This document shows, piece after piece, positions 1-7,525 of a stretch of DNA of 35,304 nt. Below the pieces are notes generated by a model, which worked only from the letters and a program-made list of their open reading frames with translations, was not told where the DNA came from and made no database searches. The stretch comes from Akkermansia sp. (GTDB taxonomy: Bacteria; Verrucomicrobiota; Verrucomicrobiia; Verrucomicrobiales; Akkermansiaceae): positions 1 to 35,304 of the forward strand of contig JAFWZG010000007.1 in assembly GCA_017517385.1 (NCBI GenBank). Reading direction: 5' to 3'. Position 1 is the first letter of the stretch. Each line of letters begins with the position of its first letter. The position numbers and the translations under genes are program-made.

Positions 1-36
1 CCCAGTTAACACCTGATTTACCGGGTATTAACTGGG
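1..36. repeat. Inverted repeat at left edge, likely terminator or RNA hairpin of an upstream unit
   Basis: CCCAGTTAA at 1-9 is the exact reverse complement of 28-36. Inside it ACC at 11-13 can pair with GGT at 24-26, giving a stem of about 12 pairs with one mismatch. No T-run follows, so it is not a classical intrinsic terminator. It begins at the window edge and probably belongs to the gene to the left. Confidence 0.45.
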
Positions 37-142
37 CTATGCTTATTTGATATGGGACAGCAGGAACCGCCGAGAGATTCTCCCCCCCTAATTCCTAAAC
101 CTTTTTTCAAAGAAAATCATCCATACATCCAGCAATCATGCG

Positions 143-172
143 CCATAGAGGCTCGTTATCGAGCCTCTATGG
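143..172. repeat. Perfect 13-bp hairpin upstream of the PEP-CTERM gene
   Basis: CCATAGAGGCTCG at 143-155 is followed by a TTAT loop and its exact reverse complement at 160-172. It lies 62 bases before the ATG of the first PEP-CTERM gene and has no U-tract. It may be a leader hairpin controlling or stabilising that mRNA, or the end of the preceding transcript. Confidence 0.6.
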
Positions 173-234
173 GATGGCAATGTTGCAAAATATCAGTTTT
201 GGTGCTAACGTCCTGTCAGCTTATTCCTTATCAC

Positions 235-1077
235 ATGAAAATATCATTGGTAACTACCTGTTTTGCTGTAGCCACTCTTTTCGGTTTCAGTACGGCATTT
301 GCTCAGGATGTAGATGGGCAGGTCTCGGGGGATATTGTCAGTATACCTGAATATCAGCTTGGGCTTCCTGATGGCGAGTTGAAGATGACGCCCGGTATGA
401 TAACTAGTGGCTTAGGTGGAAGTCAGGATATGGGGAACATCATTGAGAACCTGCAGGCCGCGCTGGACGCGGATGAGAATAAACTGGACTTGATGCACTG
501 GTACTTGGCTCCGCTTAGTGAGGGGCAGGAAGTACATTACTGTACTTCTAACAGCTTCCGTTGCGACTATGATCCTCAGGCGAAGGGTCCAAATGGTGAG
601 AAGAAGAATCGTGTAGCTGTAGCCATGGCTGTTTGGTTGCCGCAGGACGCTAGGCACATCAATGTCTCATTCTCATCCCAGAGCGCGGGCTTGAGTCTTG
701 CTGTCTATACTTATGATTATCTGACGGGGACCGTTGTTGAGCATTATTCTGAAAACAATATCTTTTCAAATCCTCATGCTCCGGGGACAGTTGTAACCCA
801 TGAGGATACGATTGCTTCTAAGTACGGCGCTTTCACCGGTAATTATCTTATCTTGCTGTTTAATACATCTTCATCTGAGAAAGACTGGCTGGATATCAAC
901 GGCCTCGGCGTATCGTATGCTCCGCTGGTGGTTTCTGATGAATTTGACATTAACCCCTTTAATGATGATGTGGGGATTAACATCGTGGAATATGAAGAAG
1001 TCCCGGAGCCGGCAACAGGTGCGTTGGGGCTGCTTGCTCTGGCCGGCTTGGTTGCACGCCGCCGCCGCCGCCGCTGA
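235..1077 (+). CDS. PEP-CTERM surface/exported protein
   Basis: Exported protein of 280 residues with no recognised functional domain. It starts with a signal peptide (MKISLVTTCF..., hydrophobic to about residue 24, AFAQ cleavage region). It ends with a PEP-CTERM sorting tail: PEP at about residues 257-259, a hydrophobic LGLLALAGL segment and six terminal arginines. PEP-CTERM proteins are handled by an exosortase that cuts at the PEP site. The ATG at 235 was chosen because the upstream extension (ATG at 52) would put a non-hydrophobic stretch and a strong hairpin inside the gene. The body is rich in Asp, Asn and Tyr, as expected of a secreted protein. A hairpin terminator follows. Sorting role is inferred from the tail; function is unknown. 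Confidence 0.85.
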   Translation: MKISLVTTCFAVATLFGFSTAFAQDVDGQVSGDIVSIPEYQLGLPDGELKMTPGMITSGLGGSQDMGNIIENLQAALDADENKLDLMHWYLAPLSEGQEVHYCTSNSFRCDYDPQAKGPNGEKKNRVAVAMAVWLPQDARHINVSFSSQSAGLSLAVYTYDYLTGTVVEHYSENNIFSNPHAPGTVVTHEDTIASKYGAFTGNYLILLFNTSSSEKDWLDINGLGVSYAPLVVSDEFDINPFNDDVGINIVEYEEVPEPATGALGLLALAGLVARRRRRR

Positions 1078-1109
1078 GCATCCCTCCCTCAGAAATGAGA
1101 TTTTTCACT

Positions 1110-1136
1110 GCCGCCCGATTCCGGACGGCTTTTTTT
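1110..1136 (+). terminator. Intrinsic terminator of the first PEP-CTERM gene
   Basis: GCCG pairs with CGGC, then CCG with CGG around a short loop (one C-A mismatch), followed directly by seven T residues. It lies 33 bases after the TGA. Confidence 0.8.
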
Positions 1137-1557
1137 GCTGTATTTGCAACGGTACGAGTGGAAGGGAGAATAGTTATGCATGTAAGTTCATTCGCTTTAA
1201 GTGAGACGCGTTCTTTGCCAAAAATAATCGTAAATCATTTATCTTAATCGAATTCATATAACGAAAGTATCATATAGTGTTTTACTTAATTAAAGAAGTA
1301 TCTCATGATGATTGTATCATTTCAAATTATCCAGCCATCTGAACTATGTATAAAATAGTGTTTGCTTTTAAGTTATTTATATGAATGCTATATATATTAT
1401 ATCTGCACGAGAGCCATTAGTCATGGTATCTTTTATATTGGTACGTGTGAATGCTTGCTCTGATGGGAACGGGGGCTTATTGGTACAGAGGGTGCACACG
1501 TTGTTGCGAGGTGTGGAGATGCTTAGGGTTCGTTTGCGCTCTTCATTAAAAAATCAT
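1137..1557. other. AT-rich intergenic region without a recognisable gene
   Basis: About 420 bases between two terminators, with very low GC from about 1195 to 1440. A 70-codon open frame (1381-1593) runs through the terminator stem at its end and has no start signal or recognisable protein features, so I do not call it a gene. Nothing else is visible. Confidence 0.6.
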
Positions 1558-1590
1558 AAAGCCGCAGCTCCCATGGGAAACTGCGGCTTT
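1558..1590 (-). terminator. Terminator of the second PEP-CTERM gene
   Basis: AAAGCCGCAG at 1558-1567 is the exact reverse complement of CTGCGGCTTT at 1581-1590. Read on the minus strand the stem is followed after a few bases by a T-run (plus-strand A residues 1548-1553). It lies 40 bases past the stop of the minus gene. Confidence 0.8.
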
Positions 1591-1629
1591 TAGTGATTAT
1601 TACTTGCTGCTTATCACGCCAAAGTCGCT

Positions 1630-2343
1630 TTAGCGACGGCGACGACGAGCGGCCAGACCAGCGAGAGCCAGCAGGCTCAGAGTAGCCGTGGTGGGCTCGG
1701 GGGCAGCAGGGGACTCGGGCATGGCGGTGTTTGCCGTCACACTGATACCGGTCAAGTAGTAGAGGGGAGAGTCGCCACCGCCGAGGAGCTTGTCGGTGTT
1801 GTCAACCATAGCGACAACTTTGTAGGTGTCAGCCCACTCGATGGCACTGCCCAGAGTCAGTGTCAGGCTGGCGCCGCTGCCGAGAGTGATAGCCCCCTTG
1901 GCAGATTCTTTCACGGCCCAAGCATCGTTGGTATTTTCAAGCACGGCAAGAGTAAGCGTGATATCCGCTGTGGTGGTGCAGGCACTTTCTGCAATGGTGA
2001 AAGTCAGGCTTTCAACAGTGTAACCGTTAAGCTCCGTGCCGCTCATGACAATAGCCTCACCGGAACCACCGGCACCTGTGCGAGGAGCCATGGTCAGGTA
2101 AACTTGACCGTTATCGTTGGTGCGCAGTATGCCTTCTTCATGGGTGCCGCCGGGGTTTACTGCCCCACCATTATTGAACATGTAGGCGCCATCAGCACTG
2201 TTAGCGAAGCGCGTGAGAGCGGACGTCGCTGAAGTGGAACCATTCGCTCCATTGTTGGTGCCGTTTGCGGGCAGGGTCAGAGCAATGGTGTCGGCAGAGG
2301 CTATGCCTGCCAGAGCCATAAGGACAATAAGTGTCTTTTTCAT
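1630..2343 (-). CDS. PEP-CTERM exported protein
   Basis: Exported protein of 237 residues, rich in Thr, Ala, Gly and Asn. A short signal peptide (MKKTLIVLMALAGIASAD, cleavage after ASA) leads into a body predicted to be beta-rich, with no catalytic motif. The C terminus is a PEP-CTERM tail: PEP near residue 215, then LSLLALAGLAARRRRR. The tail is nearly the same as in the gene at 235-1077, so both are probably cut by the same exosortase. The two genes point toward each other but each has its own terminator. The body resembles jelly-roll surface proteins, though that is only an impression. Substrate and function are unknown. Confidence 0.85.
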   Translation of the reverse strand: MKKTLIVLMALAGIASADTIALTLPANGTNNGANGSTSATSALTRFANSADGAYMFNNGGAVNPGGTHEEGILRTNDNGQVYLTMAPRTGAGGSGEAIVMSGTELNGYTVESLTFTIAESACTTTADITLTLAVLENTNDAWAVKESAKGAITLGSGASLTLTLGSAIEWADTYKVVAMVDNTDKLLGGGDSPLYYLTGISVTANTAMPESPAAPEPTTATLSLLALAGLAARRRRR

Positions 2344-2453
2344 GATTGTAAGATTTGATTATTAATAGTTTCGAGCGGCTCGTGCAGGGATTCTGGTTCC
2401 CACGCGCGTCGTGAGGCTGAGAGACCTGCTCCTAAGCCTCTGGGGAGAATATA

Positions 2454-2470
2454 CAGCATTGCCTATGCTG
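2454..2470. repeat. Palindromic hairpin element, copy 1
   Basis: CAGCATTGCCTATGCTG: six-base arms CAGCAT and ATGCTG around a five-base loop. It is the exact reverse complement of copy 2 at 2600-2616. Confidence 0.7.
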
Positions 2471-2599
2471 ACACCTTATCTTTATATTGGAAATCAGACT
2501 GTTAGGTATGATTAGGCTTCTCTCGCACGCACTGATTACAATTCCTGATGATACCCAAACTCGTGAAATCCTAATCTTTTACGAATTATTTGCTTGCAA

Positions 2600-2616
2600 C
2601 AGCATAGGCAATGCTG
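2600..2616. repeat. Palindromic hairpin element, copy 2 (inverted)
   Basis: CAGCATAGGCAATGCTG, the exact reverse complement of the 17 bases at 2454-2470. The two copies could form two small hairpins or one long-range stem enclosing about 130 bases. Confidence 0.7.
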
Positions 2617-2806
2617 GAGCCGGGTGAAGAAAAAGGGCTCTTCGTTATAAAGTGTAGGCATGCCCCGTTTCTGCAGTAGAAAACGGGAGCGTTTTGGCTC
2701 AGAAAAACAAGCGGGGAATTGCTATTTGAAGAAAAAACAGGGTTTCAGCGGTGAGGCAAGTATAAAGCATGTGCGGCGTGATTTATTCAGCGGGGCAAGG
2801 GATGAA

Positions 2807-2835
2807 TTGACGAGAAGAGGCGTCTGTGCTATGAT
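2807..2835 (+). promoter_or_regulatory. Promoter of the short-chain dehydrogenase gene
   Basis: TTGACG (2807-2812), a 17-base spacer, and TATGAT (2830-2835). Only six bases separate the -10 box from the ATG at 2842, so transcription should start at or next to the start codon, giving a leaderless mRNA. Confidence 0.7.
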
Positions 2836-2841
2836 GGGGAC

Positions 2842-3558
2842 ATGAAAGAGTTTGCCGGGAAAGTGGTCATTGTGACGGGTGGCGCACAGGGTATTGGGCG
2901 CTGCATAGTGGAGCAGTTTGAAGCGGCCGGAGCGAGGGTGTGCGTGTTTGACTTGCATGAAAATTCGTATTTTGTGGGAGACTTGTCAAAGGAGGAGGAT
3001 TTACGCGCTTTCTGTGATAAAGTGGTGGCGGAGTATGGGCAGGTGGATTACCTGATTAACAATGCTGCTCCCTTGTTTAAGGGGCTGCCGGATTGCTCAT
3101 GGGAGGAGTTCAACTACGCTCTGCAGGTGGGTGTGGCTGCACCGTATATGCTCACGCGCTTTTTGATGGAGCACTTTGCTCCGGGAGCGGCCATTGTGAA
3201 CTTGTCCTCCAGCCGGGATCGTATGAGTATGCCGGGTACGGAGTGTTACACGGCGGCCAAGGGCGGTATCGCTGCGCTGACTCACGCTCTCGCTGTTTCC
3301 CTCTCAGGCAGGGTGCGTGTGAACTCTATTTCCCCGGGGTGGATAGAGACTCAGGGGGTGGAATATGACGGCGCGGATGCGATTCAGCACCCCGCTGCGC
3401 GCGTGGGAAAACCGGAGGATATAGCGCACATGGTGCTTTATCTCTGTTCAAAGAAAGCCGGGTTTATCACGGGTGAGAATATCTGTATAGATGGTGGAAT
3501 GACCCGCTTAATGATTTACCATGCTGAGCACGGCTGGAAGTTTTCGCCGGATAAGTGA
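2842..3558 (+). CDS. Short-chain dehydrogenase/reductase (classical SDR)
   Basis: NAD(P)-dependent oxidoreductase of 238 residues, soluble and cytoplasmic. The Rossmann glycine motif TGGAQGIG is at 12-19, the NNAA motif at 73-76, the catalytic Ser at about 123, and the YxxxK pair at Tyr136/Lys140. PG follows at 165-166 and the C-terminal GENICIDGGM segment is typical of FabG-like classical SDRs. Asp37 at the end of the second strand (VFDLHE) suggests NAD rather than NADP, which is an inference. The substrate cannot be told; the family covers sugar alcohols, ketoacyl groups and steroids. The gene stands alone with its own promoter and no Shine-Dalgarno, and ends in a strong hairpin. It is slightly short for the family because loops around residues 40-50 are trimmed. 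Confidence 0.9.
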   Translation: MKEFAGKVVIVTGGAQGIGRCIVEQFEAAGARVCVFDLHENSYFVGDLSKEEDLRAFCDKVVAEYGQVDYLINNAAPLFKGLPDCSWEEFNYALQVGVAAPYMLTRFLMEHFAPGAAIVNLSSSRDRMSMPGTECYTAAKGGIAALTHALAVSLSGRVRVNSISPGWIETQGVEYDGADAIQHPAARVGKPEDIAHMVLYLCSKKAGFITGENICIDGGMTRLMIYHAEHGWKFSPDK

Positions 3559-3569
3559 CGCACTACAGA

Positions 3570-3601
3570 ATCCCCGGCCGAGGTGAACTCCGGCCGGGGA
3601 T
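3570..3601 (+). terminator. Strong hairpin after the dehydrogenase gene
   Basis: ATCCCCGGCCG at 3570-3580 pairs perfectly with 3591-3601 around a 10-base loop. No T-run follows, so termination is likely but not certain. A second weaker hairpin (GGGGA-CTCT-TCCCC, 3660-3673) with a TTGTTT tail follows. Confidence 0.6.
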
Positions 3602-3693
3602 AGATGCGTTGGGCGGTTGGGCTGATTATAACGCTCGGAGCATTTGGGATGTTCCAAGCGGGGACTCTTCCCCTTGTTTAGAATTGACTGGTA

Positions 3694-3993
3694 TCAGAAG
3701 TTGAAATCCTGCTTTTTGAACAGGGGCTGGAGGATGAGATAGGTGGCGTAACCACAGTAGCCGAGCAGCGCAAGGGCCAGCAGATTCAGCGCGGGAACGC
3801 GGCTCGCAGGCTTATCTACGGAGCTTTTAGCATTGCTGCCGGGGATGGCGGGCAGCTGAAGCGGGGTGACAGCTATCTGAGTGGTGGCGAGGGTGGTATC
3901 CGCAGGCTGAACTGCGGCGTTTTCGCTGGCAGCTGCAGAGCTAATGGTAAGAGCTGCGGTGAGTGTAATGAAGAGTTTTGTGAGAGTTTTCAT
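3694..3993 (-). CDS. Small exported membrane protein, unknown function
   Basis: 99 residues. A signal peptide (MKTLTKLFITLTAALTISSAAASE) is followed by a Thr/Ala/Pro-rich linker of about 45 residues. One transmembrane helix follows (about 68-88, LNLLALALLGYCGYATYLIL), and the protein ends in a short basic tail (FKKQDFNF). The layout predicts a type I membrane protein, with the linker outside and the tail inside. It is not a PEP-CTERM protein because the PEP motif and the terminal arginines are missing. It lies downstream of recQ on the same strand, about 200 bases away and probably transcribed separately. I do not recognise a family. Confidence 0.6.
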   Translation of the reverse strand: MKTLTKLFITLTAALTISSAAASENAAVQPADTTLATTQIAVTPLQLPAIPGSNAKSSVDKPASRVPALNLLALALLGYCGYATYLILQPLFKKQDFNF

Positions 3994-4200
3994 GATGTGA
4001 TATAATGGTTTGGTGGTGAAAGATAAGGAATGCTTGGATAATGCTCCGTTTCCGTATCCGTTTTAATTGTTTTTCTGAAAGGATAGACGTGGTGCAGCGG
4101 CGTTTTGTTCAACGCTTTTTACAAAAAAATATTTTTCCTCGCAACGTAAATAAGTGGGGTACAGCTCCGCACTCTTAGTTTGGAAAAAAAGGGGGGCGGA

Positions 4201-6408
4201 TTACACCTGCTCGTAATCCTGAATCAAATCCACAAAGGCGCGCAGGACGTTCTGACGAGTCCAAGGACCGACGCCTTTCAGGCGGGACGCCGCCTCGATG
4301 GTGGTGGGTTTTACGGTGGCCATGGCGCGCATGGTTTCGGTGTTCAGCACGCGGAATACGGGCATGCGGAACTCTGAGGCTAAGTCTCGGCGAAGCTCGG
4401 AGAGGTGCTCGTACAGAGCTTTATCCAGTCGGCCGAGCTGCATGGCGTCCAGCACGCGTTCAGAGCGTTTCTTCAGGGTGGCGGTACGCGCGGGTTTAGC
4501 GGCGGCGCTGCTCCATATGCGTGTGGTGAGGCGGGCCTGTGCTTTTTCCTTCATCACGTCTTCACCTTTAGCTGTGAGGGTGATGAGGGGCAGTTCTCCG
4601 CCGGTGGTGGTGATGAGGCCACCTTCCTGCATGGCACGGAAGAGGGCGCGGAGTTTGGTGTCCGTCATGCCGGAGAGGAGGCCGTATGTGCTCAGGCGGG
4701 TGAGCTGTGGAGGTAGTCCTGCACGCTGGGAGCCGCGCAGCATATCCGTTATCTTAGCGCGCCCGAAAATGCCCTGCCAGCTGCCATCCGGCAGGCGGCG
4801 GCTTGCGCGTGCCACGCCGGCCAGTGCTTTGCGTACGATGACTAAATCCTCGCCGTAGATGTCTTCTACATCCCCTGGTTCTTCCGCATTGCACACATCG
4901 CAATGGCCGCAATCACTCGCGCTGGGGTCGCCGAAGTATTCCAGTATCCATCTCTGGCGGCAACCGGCGGAGTAGGCATAGCGGGTGATAGCCTCAATTT
5001 TTTGGTGGTCTCGGCGGGCTTTTTCTTCGATGGACTCTGTATCAATGGGGAGTGTGGCGAAGCCTGCGCCGGGATTCGTGACTCGCGTGAGCTTGGTGTT
5101 GCTGCCGGCGACATCAGAACGGGTGATAGCTCCGGCGTGGATGAGGGCTGAGAGCGAGGTGCCCACCGCCATGGGATTTACTTCTTTCCCGAGCTCCTCG
5201 GCCATGTTATCCACCGTCATTTGGAGCTCTCCGGTATCCGGGTTACAGCGTGCTCGCAGAAGATTGTACACACTACGGATGGTCTGGATGGAGGGGTTAC
5301 TGCCCTCAAAGAAGAACTCTTGCGTCTTGAGGTCTGCGTGGTTGAAAAGAAGCTCGCAAGCGGAGAGCTCGCCATCTCGCCCGGCGCGGCCTGCCTCCTG
5401 ATAATAGGCCTCGATACTGCCGGGAATCTCAAAATGCAGGACGAAGCGCACGTCCGCGCGGTCTATGCCCATGCCGAAGGCATTCGTGGCCACCACCACG
5501 TCTGCGCGGCCGGAGATGAAGGCGTTCTGGGAGTACTCGCGCTCGTCATCCGTCATACCGGCGTGATAGGCTACTGCATTGGAGCCGCAGCCGCTGATTT
5601 CCTCGAACACCGTCATCACGTTCTTGCGCGTGGAGCAGTATATGATGCCTTTTTTCCACTCGGCGATGACCTTGCGGATGCGTTCAAACTTGGCTTGCCT
5701 GTTTTCGCAGTGTGTGATGGCGAAGTTCAGGTTGTCACGTCCGAAACCGCTGATGATGACCGCTGGATCATTCAGCTTCAGGGTGTTCAGGATGTCCGCT
5801 CGCACGTGACTGGTGGCGGTGGCGGTGAGAGCCATTGTTTGTGGGAAGCCCAGTTCCTCTCGCACGCGACCGAGGCGGAGATAATCCGGGCGGAAATCAT
5901 GTCCCCACTGGCTCAAGCAGTGCGCTTCGTCAATAGCCAGTAGGCTCACCTGAAGGCTTCGCAGCAGGTTCATGAAGCCTTCTTGCCCAAAGCGTTCCGG
6001 CGCTACGTAAATGAGCTTCAGCTCGCCGGAGCGCAAGGCCCCCATCACTTGCCGGTATTCTTCCGCTCCCAGTGAGGAGTTTACCGCCGCTGCCGGTATG
6101 CCACGTGCCTGCAGGGCATCCACCTGGTCTTTCATGAGCGCAATGAGCGGACTCACCACTACCGTAATCCCCTCGCGGCAGAGCGCCGGCAGCTGGTAAC
6201 AGAGAGATTTGCCGCCGCCCGTGGGCATGATGGCGAGGGTATCTCTTCCTGCCATGACAGCTTCTACCACGGCGTCTTGCCCGGCTCTGAGACCATCAAA
6301 GCCGAAGTACTGACTGAGCGCTTCTTCTATGCTCATTTCTGTGGCGGGGAGATGCATGGGGGCGGTGGATGTTACTTTGTGTACAGGTGCGGCGCAGTGT
6401 GTTTGCAA
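4201..6408 (-). CDS. recQ: ATP-dependent DNA helicase RecQ
   Basis: 3'-5' DNA helicase of recombination and replication-fork repair, 735 residues. Helicase core: Walker A TGGGKS (63-68), DEAH box (160-163), the RecQ aromatic-rich loop SQWGHDFRP just after it, and motif VI region QEAGRAGRDG (337-346). The RecQ zinc site has Cys483, Cys500, Cys503 and Cys506. A winged-helix RQC domain follows (about 510-620) and an HRDC domain closes the protein (about 655-730), so the full RecQ architecture is present. The assigned start is TTG at 6408: it has AGGAAG ten bases upstream and lies about 23 bases below the predicted transcription start. ATG codons at 6357 and 6336 are alternatives; the helicase proper begins just after the latter. 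Confidence 0.95.
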   Translation of the reverse strand: MQTHCAAPVHKVTSTAPMHLPATEMSIEEALSQYFGFDGLRAGQDAVVEAVMAGRDTLAIMPTGGGKSLCYQLPALCREGITVVVSPLIALMKDQVDALQARGIPAAAVNSSLGAEEYRQVMGALRSGELKLIYVAPERFGQEGFMNLLRSLQVSLLAIDEAHCLSQWGHDFRPDYLRLGRVREELGFPQTMALTATATSHVRADILNTLKLNDPAVIISGFGRDNLNFAITHCENRQAKFERIRKVIAEWKKGIIYCSTRKNVMTVFEEISGCGSNAVAYHAGMTDDEREYSQNAFISGRADVVVATNAFGMGIDRADVRFVLHFEIPGSIEAYYQEAGRAGRDGELSACELLFNHADLKTQEFFFEGSNPSIQTIRSVYNLLRARCNPDTGELQMTVDNMAEELGKEVNPMAVGTSLSALIHAGAITRSDVAGSNTKLTRVTNPGAGFATLPIDTESIEEKARRDHQKIEAITRYAYSAGCRQRWILEYFGDPSASDCGHCDVCNAEEPGDVEDIYGEDLVIVRKALAGVARASRRLPDGSWQGIFGRAKITDMLRGSQRAGLPPQLTRLSTYGLLSGMTDTKLRALFRAMQEGGLITTTGGELPLITLTAKGEDVMKEKAQARLTTRIWSSAAAKPARTATLKKRSERVLDAMQLGRLDKALYEHLSELRRDLASEFRMPVFRVLNTETMRAMATVKPTTIEAASRLKGVGPWTRQNVLRAFVDLIQDYEQV

Positions 6409-6437
6409 TATGCCGACTCTTCCTTTGGCGCGCGCGC

Positions 6438-6466
6438 ATTATACCACTTCTTTTGCGCGCGTTCAA
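6438..6466 (-). promoter_or_regulatory. recQ promoter
   Basis: On the minus strand: TTGAAC (6461-6466), a 17-base spacer and a perfect TATAAT (6438-6443). Transcription is expected near 6431, leaving a leader of about 22 bases with a purine-rich AGGAAG before the TTG start. Confidence 0.75.
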
Positions 6467-7182
6467 TACTGAAACGTATCGCAGGGCGGATTTAACTCTC
6501 GGTATGGGGTCTTATCATATTATATATATATCTTTCTAATTTGCATAAAAAGCTTACCAAACTTATGCATAAATATAATATGAAATACCGAAATATATCA
6601 TATATATACCATGTAAACTAAAATGAAATGATAAAATAAATGCTTGCCTTGCGCCATGACAAGCAGGAGAATGAAGAGAAAAGTATTGTAAAATAGTAGG
6701 AATAATCTTTGGTTTTTTTTGGATATGTGGCTGATATTTCAATGGCAAAAGGAGAAAAATGGACATCAAATGCCTACTATTATATCAGGAATATGACTGG
6801 CGATATTAAAAACGGCCCATGTCTTATGCGGCTGTGTTAAAATCTCGCATGCGGCAAAAAGTCGCGGTTTTTTGTAAATTGAGCGGTTTTTTTGCAGAAA
6901 AATCTGCCCGAGTGGAGCAGGGCAGGGGAGGAATGCTAAATATCGGTTGGAGAAATAGGTGTCAGCTCCTCCGTTTGAGTGTTAAAGCTTCATCTTCAGA
7001 ATGACTTTTCGCCCTGAAGCATGTGGATTTTTTGGAGGTAAATAACAGAAAAATTCGGCTCCGGACATCAGGTGAAATACCAAAGCCCTTCGGACGATTT
7101 TTGAAATAAGGCAACTTATTCGAGCCGAAGCTGGCTCATTTGCTGAAAATTCGACTGGTCAAAATCGTAAACCTTCTTTATG
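6467..7182. other. AT-rich gene-poor region upstream of recQ
   Basis: Some 700 bases with no convincing coding region. From 6510 to 6810 it is extremely AT-rich with TATATA runs. From 6820 it is more mixed, with poly-T and poly-A tracts and a distant inverted repeat TTCGGCTC / GAGCCGAA around 7053 and 7119. Open frames of 60-70 codons here have no protein-like character. I found no recognisable trace of IS66 tnpA or tnpB. The composition suggests decayed or transferred DNA. Confidence 0.5.
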
Positions 7183-7210
7183 AAAAAGGGGGGACATGCT
7201 ACCCCTTTTT
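7183..7210. terminator. Bidirectional terminator-like hairpin
   Basis: AAAAAGGGG (7183-7191) pairs with CCCCTTTTT (7202-7210) around a 10-base loop. The stem carries T-runs when read in either direction. Confidence 0.65.
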
Positions 7211-7390
7211 CTGGCTTGAAAGGAGGTGGATGAAGGCGGAAAATACCCTAATTCCTGATAATAAAAAGGATAATACTAAATAAAAAAATGCTTGAAAAAG
7301 TCTTTTTTGCCTCGATGGGCGCGTTTGATCCGCAATGTGAAATGTGCGATAAATGATCCAATTAAGCACAAAAAGCCCCAAAAACAGCCT

Positions 7391-7462
7391 AAAAATGGCT
7401 AAAAAAGATAAAAGTAACTTTACAAACAGCTTAAAAATGGGCAAAAATGGGCAAAAATGGCG
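7391..7462. repeat. Short A-rich repeats (AAAAATGGGC units)
   Basis: Two exact AAAAATGGGC units stand head to tail at 7433-7452, followed by AAAAATGGCG (7453-7462). A related AAAAATGGCT lies at 7391-7400. The spacing of 10 bases in the tandem part is close to one helical turn. The rest of 7211-7525 shows no gene. Confidence 0.55.
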
Positions 7463-7525
7463 TTTTGCGTGAAAAAGGAGGAGTTCGCGGGAAAGGTCTC
7501 GGCTTGCAAGGAGTGAAGGGCGAGC

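Larger units (their letters stand above)
2344..2806. other. Intergenic region between divergent genes, with paired hairpins
   Basis: This stretch separates the minus-strand PEP-CTERM gene from the plus-strand dehydrogenase. It carries the two mirrored hairpins at 2454 and 2600. The leader next to the PEP-CTERM start (2344-2450) is GC-rich with short complementary stretches, but I match it to no known riboswitch. A 61-codon open frame at 2660-2845 has no protein-like features. Confidence 0.55.

Noticed and set aside
1381..1593. 70-codon frame between the PEP-CTERM genes
   Set aside because: It runs through the terminator stem of the minus gene, has no ribosome site and no protein-like pattern.
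2344..2450. GC-rich leader of the second PEP-CTERM gene considered as a riboswitch
   Set aside because: I could not match the conserved cores of cobalamin, TPP, SAM or cyclic-di-GMP riboswitches.
6819..7004. 61-codon frame upstream of the IS66 derivative, considered as an IS66 orfA/orfB remnant
   Set aside because: No TnpA or TnpB motifs could be seen in it.
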